Shown: positions 17,381-25,068 of the stretch, piece by piece
Layout: every line of letters begins with the position of its first letter
Position numbering within the stretch: position 1 is the first letter of the stretch
Source of the DNA: a virus
IMG/VR virus record: IMGVR_UViG_3300021957_000014
Coordinates: 22,213 to 86,212 of that record
Reading direction: 5' to 3' (one strand)
Length of the DNA stretch: 64,000 nt
Notes under the pieces: model-generated
Told to the model about the DNA's origin: nothing
Database searches by the model: none
Seen by the model: only the letters and a program-made list of their open reading frames with translations
Made by a program: the position numbers and the translations under genes

Positions 17381-18280
17381 CTAACTATCAGCAGCCAGTT
17401 TCTTAAAGTAGTCCATCGCATCATCTTCCGTATCAATCGGAGTAGATTCAGCTGATGCAACTACAGGTTCATCAGCAACTGACTCTTTGTTTACATCTGC
17501 CCAAGGAACTTCTTCCATGTCATTTGCAACTGATTCAGCTGTTGAGTTAGTTACTGCACCTGTTAATCCAAGAACTCTATCGAGTTTCTCTTTTAACTCT
17601 TCGTAAGATTTAAACTCACTTGGTGCAATAATTCCACTTAAGCTATGTAGGTTGTTTACCACATCTACAAGCTTTTGCTCATCATCAAATAAAGGTGCTT
17701 GTGTATCAAATTCAGATTTGTCATAGTTCCAGTAACCATCTACCTTTCTAATTTTAATCTTAAAGTTTGCACCTTCTTCTCTGAGGTCAAAAGGATTGAT
17801 TGCTTTCTCATCTTCAAATGCTGGTGAGATTGCTTCCTTGAGTGCTTCAAAGATTTTTTTACCGTAACGATATTTGAATACTTTACCTTCGTTAGCAGGA
17901 TTTTTAGGGTCTGAGATAACAAGGATGTTAGACACATAATGTAAACGTCTTTTCTGTTTACGTGCTTGGTCTTTGTTTGCCTCAACACCAGTATTCCATA
18001 ACTGAGTATTGTATTCAGACACAGGGTCTTGTTTATTGACAGTCGTTAAAGACTTCTCAATATACCATCCGCCTGGGCCTTGGAAACCGTGGTCGAAATA
18101 AGATACCCATGGCATCTCTTCTCCCTCGGGGGTGGGTAAAAAACGAACTACAGCGTAACCGTTACCACTCTTATCGAGTTCGGGTTTCCACATAGTATCG
18201 TCTGAGTAGGATTTTTTTTCTCCGCCTGTTGGGGAAGCTGTTTCCATTGCAGCTCTTAGTTTATCTAAACTACTTGACAT
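17381..18280 (-). CDS. 32: Single-stranded DNA-binding protein gp32
   Basis: 299 aa (T4 301 aa). The family core is seen in YAVVRFLPTPEGEEMPWVSYFDHGFQ (split: YAVVRFLPTP, PWVSYFDHGF), GGWYIEKS, the ENI-type NTQLWNTG segment and YVSNILVISDPKNP, followed by KYRYGKKIFEAL. The C-terminal tail is acidic (about residues 255-290), as needed for partner contacts with gp59, polymerase and gp61. It has its own sigma70-type promoter at 18379-18407 and a good ribosome site (AGGAGAA). Confidence 0.95.
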   Translation of the reverse strand: MSSSLDKLRAAMETASPTGGEKKSYSDDTMWKPELDKSGNGYAVVRFLPTPEGEEMPWVSYFDHGFQGPGGWYIEKSLTTVNKQDPVSEYNTQLWNTGVEANKDQARKQKRRLHYVSNILVISDPKNPANEGKVFKYRYGKKIFEALKEAISPAFEDEKAINPFDLREEGANFKIKIRKVDGYWNYDKSEFDTQAPLFDDEQKLVDVVNNLHSLSGIIAPSEFKSYEELKEKLDRVLGLTGAVTNSTAESVANDMEEVPWADVNKESVADEPVVASAESTPIDTEDDAMDYFKKLAADS

Positions 18281-18378
18281 TGTATTCTCCTATTGTATTA
18301 CAATTGTATTTGCATTTTATCGCATTATATCAAGATACTCGTAAGTATCCATTCTTCACTACTTTCATAGTATAATTC

Positions 18379-18407
18379 ATTATAGTCTACTTTCATGAAA
18401 CCGTCAA
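18379..18407 (-). promoter_or_regulatory. Sigma70-type promoter for gp32
   Basis: TTGACG, 17-bp spacer, perfect TATAAT, about 100 nt upstream of the gp32 ATG; the leader contains an AGGAG site. A CTAAATAA box at about 18436-18443 upstream could be an additional late start. Confidence 0.8.
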
Positions 18408-18457
18408 TAGGCTTTTTCAATAGACTGTAATGTATTATTTAGGTAAAGCTAAAACTC

Positions 18458-19051
18458 TTATGTAGAACATATTTCTAGAAGTTTTGCTTTGTATTTCTTT
18501 TGGTCGTATGTTACAAACGACTTGTATTTGTTAATTCTAATGTGTAAGTCGGGATAGACTACCTTCTCTGAGATAAGTCTTTCCCAATCTTTAGTGAAAC
18601 CAATTATCTCATCCATGATGCAAATGGTTTCTAAACTTACATCCTTACTCATGTAAGCTTTCAGTAGTCTAGGGTGTTGACCATCTACTACCTTAAGTTG
18701 TGTTTGAATCTTGAACTTTCGTATCAAGTCATTCACCTCTGTTTCAAACATATAACCAAGCTTCTGATTTCTCTTCTTCCATTCCTTATATCTCTTATCA
18801 CATTCTTTGTCTAGAAGGTCACCCGCCCAGAAATCTTTGTAAGATAGATTTGCAATGTAGAAGTCTTGTAGTTCTTGTTTATATGTTCTGAACAACTTAC
18901 CAAAATGGTATTTGTCTTTACGTTTAAGAAAGGATTTGATATCCGACTTTACTTTTCCGTTGTACTTGACGAAATCATAATCCTTAGAGTGGAAGTGAAG
19001 TTTTATACCTAAGTATAAAGTGTACGCATCATATCCTTCTCTAGAAGTCAT
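18458..19051 (-). CDS. 59: Helicase loader gp59
   Basis: 197 aa (T4 217 aa). The N-terminus GYDAYTLYLGIKLHFHSKDYDF and the KRKDKYHFGKLFR helix are characteristic of gp59, followed by FWAGDLLDKECDKRYKEWKKR. gp59 binds fork DNA and gp32 and loads the gp41 helicase. It sits upstream of gp32 in the order gp33-like, 102-aa gene, gp59, gp32, matching the T4 33-59-32 cluster. Confidence 0.92.
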   Translation of the reverse strand: MTSREGYDAYTLYLGIKLHFHSKDYDFVKYNGKVKSDIKSFLKRKDKYHFGKLFRTYKQELQDFYIANLSYKDFWAGDLLDKECDKRYKEWKKRNQKLGYMFETEVNDLIRKFKIQTQLKVVDGQHPRLLKAYMSKDVSLETICIMDEIIGFTKDWERLISEKVVYPDLHIRINKYKSFVTYDQKKYKAKLLEICST

Positions 19052-19359
19052 TAAGTAATAATCTTCTTCTCTGCTGGAACTTCAACTCTAGGAGCTTCTT
19101 TCTTTCCTGTTGCAATGTCATATGCGTCAGCAACACCTTTGTTTGATTCTGTCACAAACACATAGTTGTTAAACACAATCGACTCGGGAGCTTCACATCC
19201 TGTTACCGCTACACCTCTTGCAAATCCCATCCCACCATCGGGGTTTGAAACTATCATTTTTGGTTGAGTCAATGTAATAGTTGTATCCAACTGACTGTCG
19301 AACTCACCTACGTACTCACCACTAATTGCCACTACTGTGACTGTATCACCTTTTTTCAT
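19051..19359 (-). CDS. Conserved small phage protein, possible Sm-like beta-barrel
   Basis: 102 aa. Strand-rich N-terminal 70 residues (KKGDTVTVVAISGEYVGEF, then TTITLTQPKMIV and GFARGVAVTG) resemble the Lsm/Hfq-like small barrels seen in marine T4-like phages between gp33 and gp59. Its ATG overlaps the neighbouring stop. Function unknown; a role in late transcription or RNA binding is only a guess. Confidence 0.6.
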   Translation of the reverse strand: MKKGDTVTVVAISGEYVGEFDSQLDTTITLTQPKMIVSNPDGGMGFARGVAVTGCEAPESIVFNNYVFVTESNKGVADAYDIATGKKEAPRVEVPAEKKIIT

Positions 19360-19365
19360 AATTAC

Positions 19366-19602
19366 CTACTTGTTAAAGAAACCTGTAATGGTTCCTTGTG
19401 CTGATGAACCCCTGTTTATCATTTTCAAACCAGTTGCTTCTGCTTCTAATTTTTCTTTGAGAGGTTGGGATATTAACCTCTTTGCTGATTCGGGTTCGAC
19501 CTTGTTGTCGTCACAAACTTTTATGATTGCTCCCATAACATCTGTCTTACCACCTATCAATAACTTTTCCACTTGTTCCGTAAATTCTTTTTTACTTATC
19601 AT
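19366..19602 (-). CDS. 33: Late transcription co-activator gp33-like
   Basis: 78 aa, shorter than T4 gp33 (112 aa) but similar to marine forms. One helical domain: KEFTEQVEKLLIGGKTDVMGAI, KVCDDNKVEPESAKRLIS, LKEKLEAEATGLKMI. In T4, gp33 binds the RNA polymerase beta flap and couples it to gp55 and the sliding clamp at TATAAATA promoters. Position two genes before gp59 supports it. Late boxes of T4 type occur across this window, so a gp33/gp55 system must exist; gp55 is not in the window. Confidence 0.65.
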   Translation of the reverse strand: MISKKEFTEQVEKLLIGGKTDVMGAIIKVCDDNKVEPESAKRLISQPLKEKLEAEATGLKMINRGSSAQGTITGFFNK

Positions 19603-19934
19603 CGGTACAGTGCCTCTCCGTCTTTGATAAACGAATGTGTAACTTCTGTAAAACCTTTTCTATCTGAAATCCAATCCTCTTCATCATCAAATGTTTCTGA
19701 ATACTCGATGAGTTCTCTAATAGCATCATCAACATGATAACCATTGAGGTGTGCATAGTTTGGGTCAATTACGTTTTCTATTTCAAACCCAACTTCAACT
19801 TCTCCATCCTCGATGAACTCTTCAATCATGGTATCACATATACCTAAAACTTCTAGTGCTTCTGCACTGATTCTCTTTTCTTTTATTAATGAAACATGAT
19901 GTCCTTCATGCACTCTTATTCTGATATCTTCCAT
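19599..19934 (-). CDS. Acidic conserved hypothetical protein
   Basis: 111 aa, strongly acidic (many Glu/Asp), overlapping gp33-like by 4 nt at its 3' end. It has no recognised motif; segments EEFIEDGEVEVGFEIENVID and HVDDAIRELIEYSETF suggest an alpha/beta domain. Likely part of the replication/late transcription operon. Confidence 0.55.
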   Translation of the reverse strand: MEDIRIRVHEGHHVSLIKEKRISAEALEVLGICDTMIEEFIEDGEVEVGFEIENVIDPNYAHLNGYHVDDAIRELIEYSETFDDEEDWISDRKGFTEVTHSFIKDGEALYR

Positions 19935-19935
19935 A

Positions 19936-20604
19936 TTATACTCCGTGAAGGTTACCGTACTGTTCTCTTAACTTATATAAATCTTCAACATAGTCCATAG
20001 GGTCTGCTGAGAAGATTTGAAAGCTCCCGTTTTCTAGACTCACAATAGCAGTAATCTCTTCGATTGGTGTTCCTGTAAGTTCTTCCACCATAACTGCATA
20101 TGCAGTCATTTGATAGAACCAAGGTTTTGCCATATACTCTTCCTTAAAAGAAGCTGAGGTCTTGAAATCTATAATGGATAATGCATCTTCGAACACTCCG
20201 ATGCAATCCACACGTCCAGCCATTTCCAAGTGCCTAGAGAGCAATGGTGCCTCTAAAGCAATCGGTACTATTTCATCTAGTACTGGTTGAACTCCTTTAA
20301 ATCTGTTTTCTTCGATGATGTCGGTAAAGGTCAATTCCTTTCCTTCATATCTTAGGTAGTCTTCTACGACTTGGTGGAATGATGTACCACGTTTGGCTGC
20401 ACCAGTTGATATACGATTGGCTGTATCTTCACCAACTCGTTCTCTCCACAATTTGATATGTTCTCGATTGAGTAAACCAACAACGGTTGTTACACTTGGA
20501 TAGTGAAAGTCTTCATCACCATTTGTGTAAAATCTCTTACCGTCTTTTTGAACGGTATGTAAATCTAAGTGTTCTAATTCCCACAGTTCTAATAAATTAC
20601 TCAT
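19936..20604 (-). CDS. PD-(D/E)XK exonuclease, Cas4/RecB-like
   Basis: 222 aa. Features: FHYPSVTTVVG near the start, GTSFHQVVEDYL (motif I helix), EAPLLSRHLEMAGRVDCIG (Glu/Asp), LSIIDFKTSA (D-x-K active site) and the QMTAYAVMVEELTG helix (Q-x3-Y motif). This matches the RecB-type exonucleases of marine T4-like phages. Probably degrades or processes DNA ends in recombination. Confidence 0.85.
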   Translation of the reverse strand: MSNLLELWELEHLDLHTVQKDGKRFYTNGDEDFHYPSVTTVVGLLNREHIKLWRERVGEDTANRISTGAAKRGTSFHQVVEDYLRYEGKELTFTDIIEENRFKGVQPVLDEIVPIALEAPLLSRHLEMAGRVDCIGVFEDALSIIDFKTSASFKEEYMAKPWFYQMTAYAVMVEELTGTPIEEITAIVSLENGSFQIFSADPMDYVEDLYKLREQYGNLHGV

Positions 20605-20613
20605 AAGTCTATT

Positions 20614-20922
20614 CTACTTCTTTCTTGATTGAATGTCTAGATGCTTTTTAACTATTTCTTTAGTCTTAACTTCTTTGACTCCACGTTGTCTATGTCTGTC
20701 CATAGGTGAGCCTGGGTTTGCAGAAGAAATTTTATTGAGGACTTCTTTGAAGCCATTATCAAGTTTCACCCTGTCACCATGACCACCAACAATGCTTGGC
20801 GTTCCAAGTATAACTTGTTTGAGGTGTGGGTTGTCTTCTTTGAATTGGTCGAGTTTGGTATAAGACATATTATGCTCTTCAATCTCACCAGTTTCATTAT
20901 TTAAAAAATCATATAGAGGCAT
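20614..20922 (-). CDS. Conserved phage protein with FmdB-like N-terminus lacking zinc cysteines
   Basis: 102 aa from the ATG at 20922, which overlaps the preceding gene by 14 nt; the longer frame to 21000 would overlap it by 92 nt and is unlikely. The start MPLYDFLNNETGEIEE and TKLDQFKEDNPHLKQVI resemble FmdB-like phage proteins, but no CxxC pair is present. The C-terminus is basic. Function unknown. Confidence 0.6.
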   Translation of the reverse strand: MPLYDFLNNETGEIEEHNMSYTKLDQFKEDNPHLKQVILGTPSIVGGHGDRVKLDNGFKEVLNKISSANPGSPMDRHRQRGVKEVKTKEIVKKHLDIQSRKK

Positions 20923-21445
20923 ACATAAACTCGGGTGTTGGTCTTGCAGTCCATACTGCAAAATCTTTTTTGTATTTGTTGTAGTATTTATGGTAACCAT
21001 CTATAGATGATTTCATTTTGACATCATCGGGCATACATTGAGGTGGTTCTCTCCACGCACAAAGGTCAATATTGTTTGGTAACTGGTTTAGTAAATCCAG
21101 TAGTTTTTCCTGCGTTAAATGGGCCCTGGCATAACGATGGGTGTACTCCTTACACAAAGCTGCAAATAGGTCATATACAAATTGGTAGTGAACTGCGTTC
21201 TCTCGAACCCATATATTGGATGGGTGGTTGACGTGTGAAGCCTTGTATAAGTTTTCCATTTCACCTTCAAGTCTCCATCTTTGAATTCTACGACCACTCG
21301 AATCGTCAATATAATGTTTACCATCTAACATTCTATGTGCAGTGGACAAAAGCTGAGCGTATTCTATAATCATTTTGACTACATGTTTGTCGCAATGTAG
21401 TTCAGCTGCAATTTCGGGTTCTTCGTGTAAGTAAAATATATTCAT
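20909..21445 (-). CDS. Conserved T4-like phage protein of unknown function
   Basis: 178 aa. The N-terminus MNIFYLHEEPEIAAELHCDKHVVKMIIEYAQLLS is a widely repeated pattern in marine T4-like genomes (given here in parts: ELHCDKHVVKMI, EYAQLLSTAHR). Conserved-type His, Cys, Asp and Lys residues and a NHPSNIWVRE segment suggest an enzyme. I know no verified activity. It follows SleB-like hydrolase with an ATGA overlap. Confidence 0.7.
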   Translation of the reverse strand: MNIFYLHEEPEIAAELHCDKHVVKMIIEYAQLLSTAHRMLDGKHYIDDSSGRRIQRWRLEGEMENLYKASHVNHPSNIWVRENAVHYQFVYDLFAALCKEYTHRYARAHLTQEKLLDLLNQLPNNIDLCAWREPPQCMPDDVKMKSSIDGYHKYYNKYKKDFAVWTARPTPEFMYASI

Positions 21446-21945
21446 TTGTAAAAGATGTGGTTGTTAATAGTTACAGTCTCATTCAATGAGTCTGCCCAAT
21501 ACGGATGTACACTGTCATTATGATAATGTGTGGCACCCTCGGTGATATCACCGTAATTATTCCATATAACTGCCCTTGCAGTCATAAGTGCAATATCCCA
21601 TGTGACACTATCTTCGGGTATATCGGATTTACCATCACAAAACCACGAAAATTGACACATATGCCTCACTGGCATTGGATTGCCTTTCCAATTGGTGGCC
21701 CACTTGGCCTGAAAAACAACTGCACAAATATCATCGGGGTAATCTCTACTTTTTACTCGATTTTGCACGACTTGTGCTACTGCAATTTTACCAGCTACCG
21801 GCTGATTACCTGCTTCGAAGTAGATATTCTTTGCCATGCAGAAAATTTCACCATTTGGGTCGGAGGCCTGAACCTTCTGAGAGAAGGAACCAGTCAAAAA
21901 CCCTAAAATTGCACCAAAAACTAAATAGTAATGTCTCATTTTCAT
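21442..21945 (-). CDS. SleB/CwlJ-type cell-wall hydrolase with signal peptide
   Basis: 167 aa. A hydrophobic N-terminal segment (residues 5-22) ends in a likely cleavage site near VQASD. The Hydrolase_2 fold follows: NIYFEAGNQ (catalytic-type Glu44), AVAQVVQNRVKS, QFSWFCDGKSD and ATHYHNDSVHPYW. SleB-type enzymes are lytic transglycosylases acting on peptidoglycan. With Rz/Rz1-like spanins at 44.8-45.7 kb and a gp5 lacking lysozyme, this is the best endolysin candidate in the window; the leader may be a secretion or SAR signal. Confidence 0.85.
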   Translation of the reverse strand: MKMRHYYLVFGAILGFLTGSFSQKVQASDPNGEIFCMAKNIYFEAGNQPVAGKIAVAQVVQNRVKSRDYPDDICAVVFQAKWATNWKGNPMPVRHMCQFSWFCDGKSDIPEDSVTWDIALMTARAVIWNNYGDITEGATHYHNDSVHPYWADSLNETVTINNHIFYK

Positions 21946-22148
21946 GATTTATACTCCACCCAAGCCTTAAAAACTGTTTCTGCCTGTTCCCTAGAAAAAC
22001 CGAAGTTTTCCCTTAACCATCTTGGGGCTCCAAACATGTTAATTTCACCACTTTCCTGTAATAGGTCTAATTCGGGAAACCATTCTGCTGGTTCGAACGG
22101 CAAATCTGCCGATGATAGTTGATTTTGGTTCAAATGAAAATTACTCAT
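21942..22148 (-). CDS. Small conserved phage protein
   Basis: 68 aa. Sequence has PFEPAEWFPELDLLQESGEI then MFGAPRWLRENFGFSREQA, a helical domain with aromatic residues and a C-terminal FKAWVEYKS. Small proteins of this type recur next to early genes in T4-like phages. ATGA overlaps on both sides, so it is translated with the SleB-like gene. Function unknown. Confidence 0.6.
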   Translation of the reverse strand: MSNFHLNQNQLSSADLPFEPAEWFPELDLLQESGEINMFGAPRWLRENFGFSREQAETVFKAWVEYKS

Positions 22149-22369
22149 AAGTTTTCTATCTCCTTCAGATGGAACTCAACGTCCTCGTCTGATAAATGTC
22201 CTAAGACATCACTAGTTACACTAGTATTATAACACAACTCACCGTTTTTGAGAACCGCCAATTCCCATAAATCGTTTTTTCCGCCATATGACATGTCATG
22301 CTTGACTACACTGGCACCGTAACCATTATGAAACTGGTGTACAATCTGTACACCGTTCAATTCTAACAT
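22145..22369 (-). CDS. Small hypothetical protein
   Basis: 74 aa from ATG 22369 with GAAGAG about 8 nt upstream; a GTG at 22390 would add seven residues and create an overlap with the previous stop. A short beta-rich N-terminal part (LELNGVQIVHQFHNGYGASVV) is followed by an acidic helix. Unknown function. Confidence 0.5.
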   Translation of the reverse strand: MLELNGVQIVHQFHNGYGASVVKHDMSYGGKNDLWELAVLKNGELCYNTSVTSDVLGHLSDEDVEFHLKEIENL

Positions 22370-22386
22370 TGTGTTCTCTTCAACAA

Positions 22387-22554
22387 TCACGTGTTGTCGC
22401 CATCTTTATATTTGACATCATCTTTGTCAAACTGTTTACGTTTTTCCCATGGAAACGGTTTATTAATGTGTAAACCTGCGAAGGTTAAGGACGCCATAAT
22501 TACACATAAGAGAAACCCACCAATCGCACTAATTTGTACTACTTCCTGTTCCAT
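22387..22554 (-). CDS. Small single-pass membrane protein
   Basis: 55 aa from ATG 22554, 1 nt after the previous stop. One hydrophobic helix at about residues 8-26 (SAIGGFLLCVIMASLTFAG) and a charged C-terminal tail rich in Lys/Asp. Early-type operon context. Unknown function. Confidence 0.55.
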   Translation of the reverse strand: MEQEVVQISAIGGFLLCVIMASLTFAGLHINKPFPWEKRKQFDKDDVKYKDGDNT

Positions 22555-22555
22555 A

Positions 22556-22768
22556 TTAATACCCACTCGTTGTGTGAGCGTATTCATCGGGACAAGCTTC
22601 TTCCCCACAGATGCATACGTTCTCATCAAATTCCAATTCCGTTTGGAATGGATTCATATCAGCAGCGTTGGTAGTACCATACGTTGCTAGATTCATGACA
22701 TCGTCGGCTGTCAATTTACCTTCTGTACGTTCTGCAATTAGTTTTGCACTTTCGTAATCTAAACTCAT
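22556..22768 (-). CDS. Small protein with Cys-x-Cys cluster
   Basis: 70 aa. An N-terminal UBA-like helical part (YESAKLIAERTEGKLTADDV) is followed by ENVCICGEEACPDEY, with three cysteines in a CIC-x4-C arrangement that could bind a metal. Ribosome site TAGGAG precedes the ATG. No known function. Confidence 0.55.
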   Translation of the reverse strand: MSLDYESAKLIAERTEGKLTADDVMNLATYGTTNAADMNPFQTELEFDENVCICGEEACPDEYAHTTSGY

Positions 22769-22777
22769 ATTATTCTC

Positions 22778-23137
22778 CTATGAATTTGCATTGTAGTCGG
22801 CTTTGATATTACCACCAACAATTAGGTTTACTAAATCATCTGCAATGTAGGACTTTCCACCTACATGCCATTGACATTCGTTTAGAGGGACATGTCCGTC
22901 CTTCCAGTTATAAATCGTGACCAGTTCACGGTCATAGTCATAGTCTTCCATACCTTCTTCTTCGAAGTACTTGACATTCAGCACCCACTCGCAATTAACC
23001 TTTGCATATGGGTCTGCATCTGTGTAGGTTGGTTTACCAAACAATGACACTAGAGTGTCATAACAAGTGGTTACATAACCTTTGAGTGATGTCCCGCCGA
23101 CACCCTCTGATTCAATTTCGTATTCTTTTATTATCAT
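22778..23137 (-). CDS. Conserved phage hypothetical protein
   Basis: 119 aa, alpha/beta. Contains YDTLVSLFGKPTYTD followed by KVNCEWVLNV and IYNWKDGHVPL, a pattern of small phage and bacterial proteins of unknown function. ATGA overlap with the upstream gene. Confidence 0.55.
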   Translation of the reverse strand: MIIKEYEIESEGVGGTSLKGYVTTCYDTLVSLFGKPTYTDADPYAKVNCEWVLNVKYFEEEGMEDYDYDRELVTIYNWKDGHVPLNECQWHVGGKSYIADDLVNLIVGGNIKADYNANS

Positions 23138-23487
23138 ATTGCATTTACCTCGCTAATTAATTCTGACACATCGCCCACCCATGTAGGATTGTCGATTTCA
23201 TCGGAACGGAAAGTTCCCTCGATTTGTTCAATCGAAGTGATGTAGTCGAATGAACCATTCAACCCATTATACCTATTGACATGTTTCATGACCAATGCAG
23301 CTGCACTAGCCTCAGTCAAACTAGGTGCATGGTAGTAAGAGTGTTCGCCCTCACCATAAGCATTCTCCTCGTACACGAGGGTTTCGACATCGAACCCAAT
23401 GACGTAGTCTGACCCGCCCTTGAACTTATGGAAGTTGTCTCCATACTCTTCAAGATTTTGGGTGGTGATTACATATTGGTTTCTCAT
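23134..23487 (-). CDS. Hypothetical protein, first gene behind an early promoter
   Basis: 117 aa from ATG 23487, which has AAGGAAAG at a good distance; the frame upstream to 23529 lies inside the promoter. Acidic, no motif recognised. Transcribed from the promoter at 23520-23549. Confidence 0.55.
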   Translation of the reverse strand: MRNQYVITTQNLEEYGDNFHKFKGGSDYVIGFDVETLVYEENAYGEGEHSYYHAPSLTEASAAALVMKHVNRYNGLNGSFDYITSIEQIEGTFRSDEIDNPTWVGDVSELISEVNAI

Positions 23488-23519
23488 AATTCTTTCCTTT
23501 GTTTTTTCATTATATACAT

Positions 23520-23549
23520 AGTATATCAAAAAGCCAGGGCCATTGTCAA
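23520..23549 (-). promoter_or_regulatory. Early sigma70-type promoter
   Basis: TTGACA, 18-bp spacer ending in GCTTTTTGA, TATACT. It overlaps the end of the upstream coding sequence and serves the gene starting at 23487. Nearly the same spacer occurs at 24442 and 24774. Confidence 0.8.
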
Positions 23550-23789
23550 GGCATTCTTAATTAAAAATAGTAGACCTACTGCATTGAGTAGTATCAATGC
23601 CCTGTCGTTCCATATAAAGGACACCCACAACCACAAAGTAATTCCAATCATAGAAAGACCTAGGTCATAGTGTGCCATACCCTCGATACCTCTTAGAGAC
23701 ATCGCTGCAAGAACGAATACACATGCAGCCCACTTAACATACCAATCAGTGGTATGCTTAGGGGTTACACTTTTTTTCAACTTTTTCAT
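23526..23789 (-). CDS. Small membrane protein with three helices
   Basis: 87 aa from ATG 23789 (ATGA overlap with the preceding stop); the frame upstream of this is not needed. Hydrophobic helices at about 18-34, 42-60 and 64-84. Unknown function; small multi-pass proteins are common among phage early genes that alter the host membrane. Confidence 0.5.
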   Translation of the reverse strand: MKKLKKSVTPKHTTDWYVKWAACVFVLAAMSLRGIEGMAHYDLGLSMIGITLWLWVSFIWNDRALILLNAVGLLFLIKNALTMALAF

Positions 23790-24160
23790 TTCAGATAATC
23801 CGGCCCGTACTTTCTCATTCCAGTGATTTTGTATCCACCGTCCATGAAGAGATTTCCTCTTGCTGAATTTAATGCTGGGGTTGCCCATCCAGCAGACATA
23901 AGAACGTCACCACACAAAAAGGTAGTATCTTTCTTATTAGTCCATTCTGACTTATTAATGAAACCCCAAACTGATTTTTGGTTTCCACTGTCGGTGATAA
24001 TCTTAATATACTTCCTAGACACTTTATAAGAGTAGGAATAATCAGTAAGAGTTGGGAACTGCTCAAGATGAGCAGCCGTCAAGTCTTCAACCAAGTTGTC
24101 ACACAATTGAAGCAACTCTTGTTCTTGGTTTACTTCGTTCACTAGTGCTGACAATTTCAT
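23786..24160 (-). CDS. Hypothetical protein
   Basis: 124 aa, with a helical N-terminal third (ELLQLCDNLVEDLTAAHLEQF) and a beta-rich part containing YKVSRKYIKIITDSG and KSVWGFINKSEW. ATG overlaps the upstream stop. No recognised family. Confidence 0.5.
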   Translation of the reverse strand: MKLSALVNEVNQEQELLQLCDNLVEDLTAAHLEQFPTLTDYSYSYKVSRKYIKIITDSGNQKSVWGFINKSEWTNKKDTTFLCGDVLMSAGWATPALNSARGNLFMDGGYKITGMRKYGPDYLK

Positions 24161-24411
24161 TACGCTGCCTCCAACATAGTTAAAGGAACTGAATATCTAC
24201 CCTCTGGCAGTTCTACAGTTGCTCTTGATATCTTGACTTTAATTAAAGTCCCCAAAGTCCTTTTAGTCTTTTGGACTACGTAGACTTTTGCACCTTCGAC
24301 CAAAGAGGTCTTGGCATTCAGTTTCTTCACTTCATTACAAAGTGCGATAACTTCATTCAACTCTGCAAGAGAGCTTAAAGAAGTGATTTTGGTTTTTAAT
24401 GATTGGTTCAT
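24160..24411 (-). CDS. Hypothetical protein
   Basis: 83 aa from ATG 24411, preceded by AAGGAGA. N-terminal helix, then a beta part with GAKVYVVQKTKRTLGTLIKV. Driven by the promoter at 24442-24471. Could be a small KOW/SH3-like nucleic-acid-binding protein, but this is only suggested by pattern. Confidence 0.5.
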   Translation of the reverse strand: MNQSLKTKITSLSSLAELNEVIALCNEVKKLNAKTSLVEGAKVYVVQKTKRTLGTLIKVKISRATVELPEGRYSVPLTMLEAA

Positions 24412-24441
24412 AGTGTCTCCTTGATTTTTCATTATATACAT

Positions 24442-24471
24442 AGTATACCAAAAAGCTTAGCCTGCTGTCAA
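24442..24471 (-). promoter_or_regulatory. Early sigma70-type promoter
   Basis: TTGACA, 18-bp spacer with CTTTTTGG, TATACT, then ATGTATATAATG as at 23520. Serves the gene at 24411. Confidence 0.8.
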
Positions 24472-24738
24472 GGCCTCACGCTCTTTAATATATGCAAGTA
24501 CTGAATCTTGTTCAAGGGGGGTTAGGTCGTTCACTGTCTTGAACCTCGAATAGGTCAACCCTATCGTGGTCATTTTATTGCCTGCTGTGACCGCTGCATT
24601 CCATAGACGTAGTGACTCTTCGTCATTGCCTGGATGTAGTTCACCCATCTCACAGGCGGTTATAATCTCCCTACCTAACTTAACAATGTGCATTTGGGAT
24701 TCGGGGGACGTGTATATACTATCACGATGTTTTCTCAT
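24457..24738 (-). CDS. Hypothetical protein
   Basis: 93 aa, helical. Ribosome site TAGGAG precedes the ATG. Contains MHIVKLGREIITACEMGEL and VLAYIKEREALTAG. Promoter 24774-24803 lies upstream. Function unknown. Confidence 0.5.
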   Translation of the reverse strand: MRKHRDSIYTSPESQMHIVKLGREIITACEMGELHPGNDEESLRLWNAAVTAGNKMTTIGLTYSRFKTVNDLTPLEQDSVLAYIKEREALTAG

Positions 24739-24773
24739 GTTTAACTCCTAAAGTTATTTCTTTATTGGAGTAC

Positions 24774-24803
24774 AGTATATCAAAAAGCGGGGGGTGCTGT
24801 AAA
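24774..24803 (-). promoter_or_regulatory. Early sigma70-type promoter
   Basis: TTTACA, 18-bp spacer ending in GCTTTTTGA, TATACT. Serves the gene starting at 24738. Confidence 0.7.
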
Positions 24804-24809
24804 GGCCTT

Positions 24810-25055
24810 TTATAAACTCTTTTGTATGTCGTCTAGTTCTTTAAGTTTCTTATTGATGATGTCTACTCTATTGGGCCAATAGATATAGTCCTTGTCTGAA
24901 TCCTTTGCAAGATTCTCAAGTAGGGGTCTCACAAAATTATCAAGTTTGTTGATTACATCCGTTGCAGTTGTAGTCTTCTCAATAATCTTTGTATCAATGG
25001 CTGCAAGTTCATCTGCATCCATCGCTGTAAATCCGAAATCGTTGTATTCTGTCAT
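24810..25055 (-). CDS. Conserved small acidic phage protein
   Basis: 81 aa. N-terminal DFGFTAMDADELAA and central KDYIYWPNRVDIINKKL are patterns found in marine T4-like phages; function unknown. A late TATAAATA box ends 5 nt before the ATG, giving leaderless geometry, so this is a late gene inside an otherwise early block. Confidence 0.65.
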   Translation of the reverse strand: MTEYNDFGFTAMDADELAAIDTKIIEKTTTATDVINKLDNFVRPLLENLAKDSDKDYIYWPNRVDIINKKLKELDDIQKSL

Positions 25056-25060
25056 AGTAT

Positions 25061-25068
25061 TATTTATA
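25061..25068 (-). promoter_or_regulatory. Late promoter TATAAATA, leaderless geometry
   Basis: Box, 5 nt (ATACT), ATG at 25055. Located inside the 8-nt gap after the SDR-like gene. Confidence 0.65.

Noticed and set aside
20614-21000. 128-aa version of the FmdB-like gene
   Set aside because: It would overlap the upstream gene by 92 nt; the internal ATG at 20922 gives the usual short overlap and the family-type N-terminus.
22145-22390. GTG start at 22390
   Set aside because: The ATG at 22369 has a better spaced purine-rich site and avoids overlapping the previous stop, although the GTG cannot be excluded.
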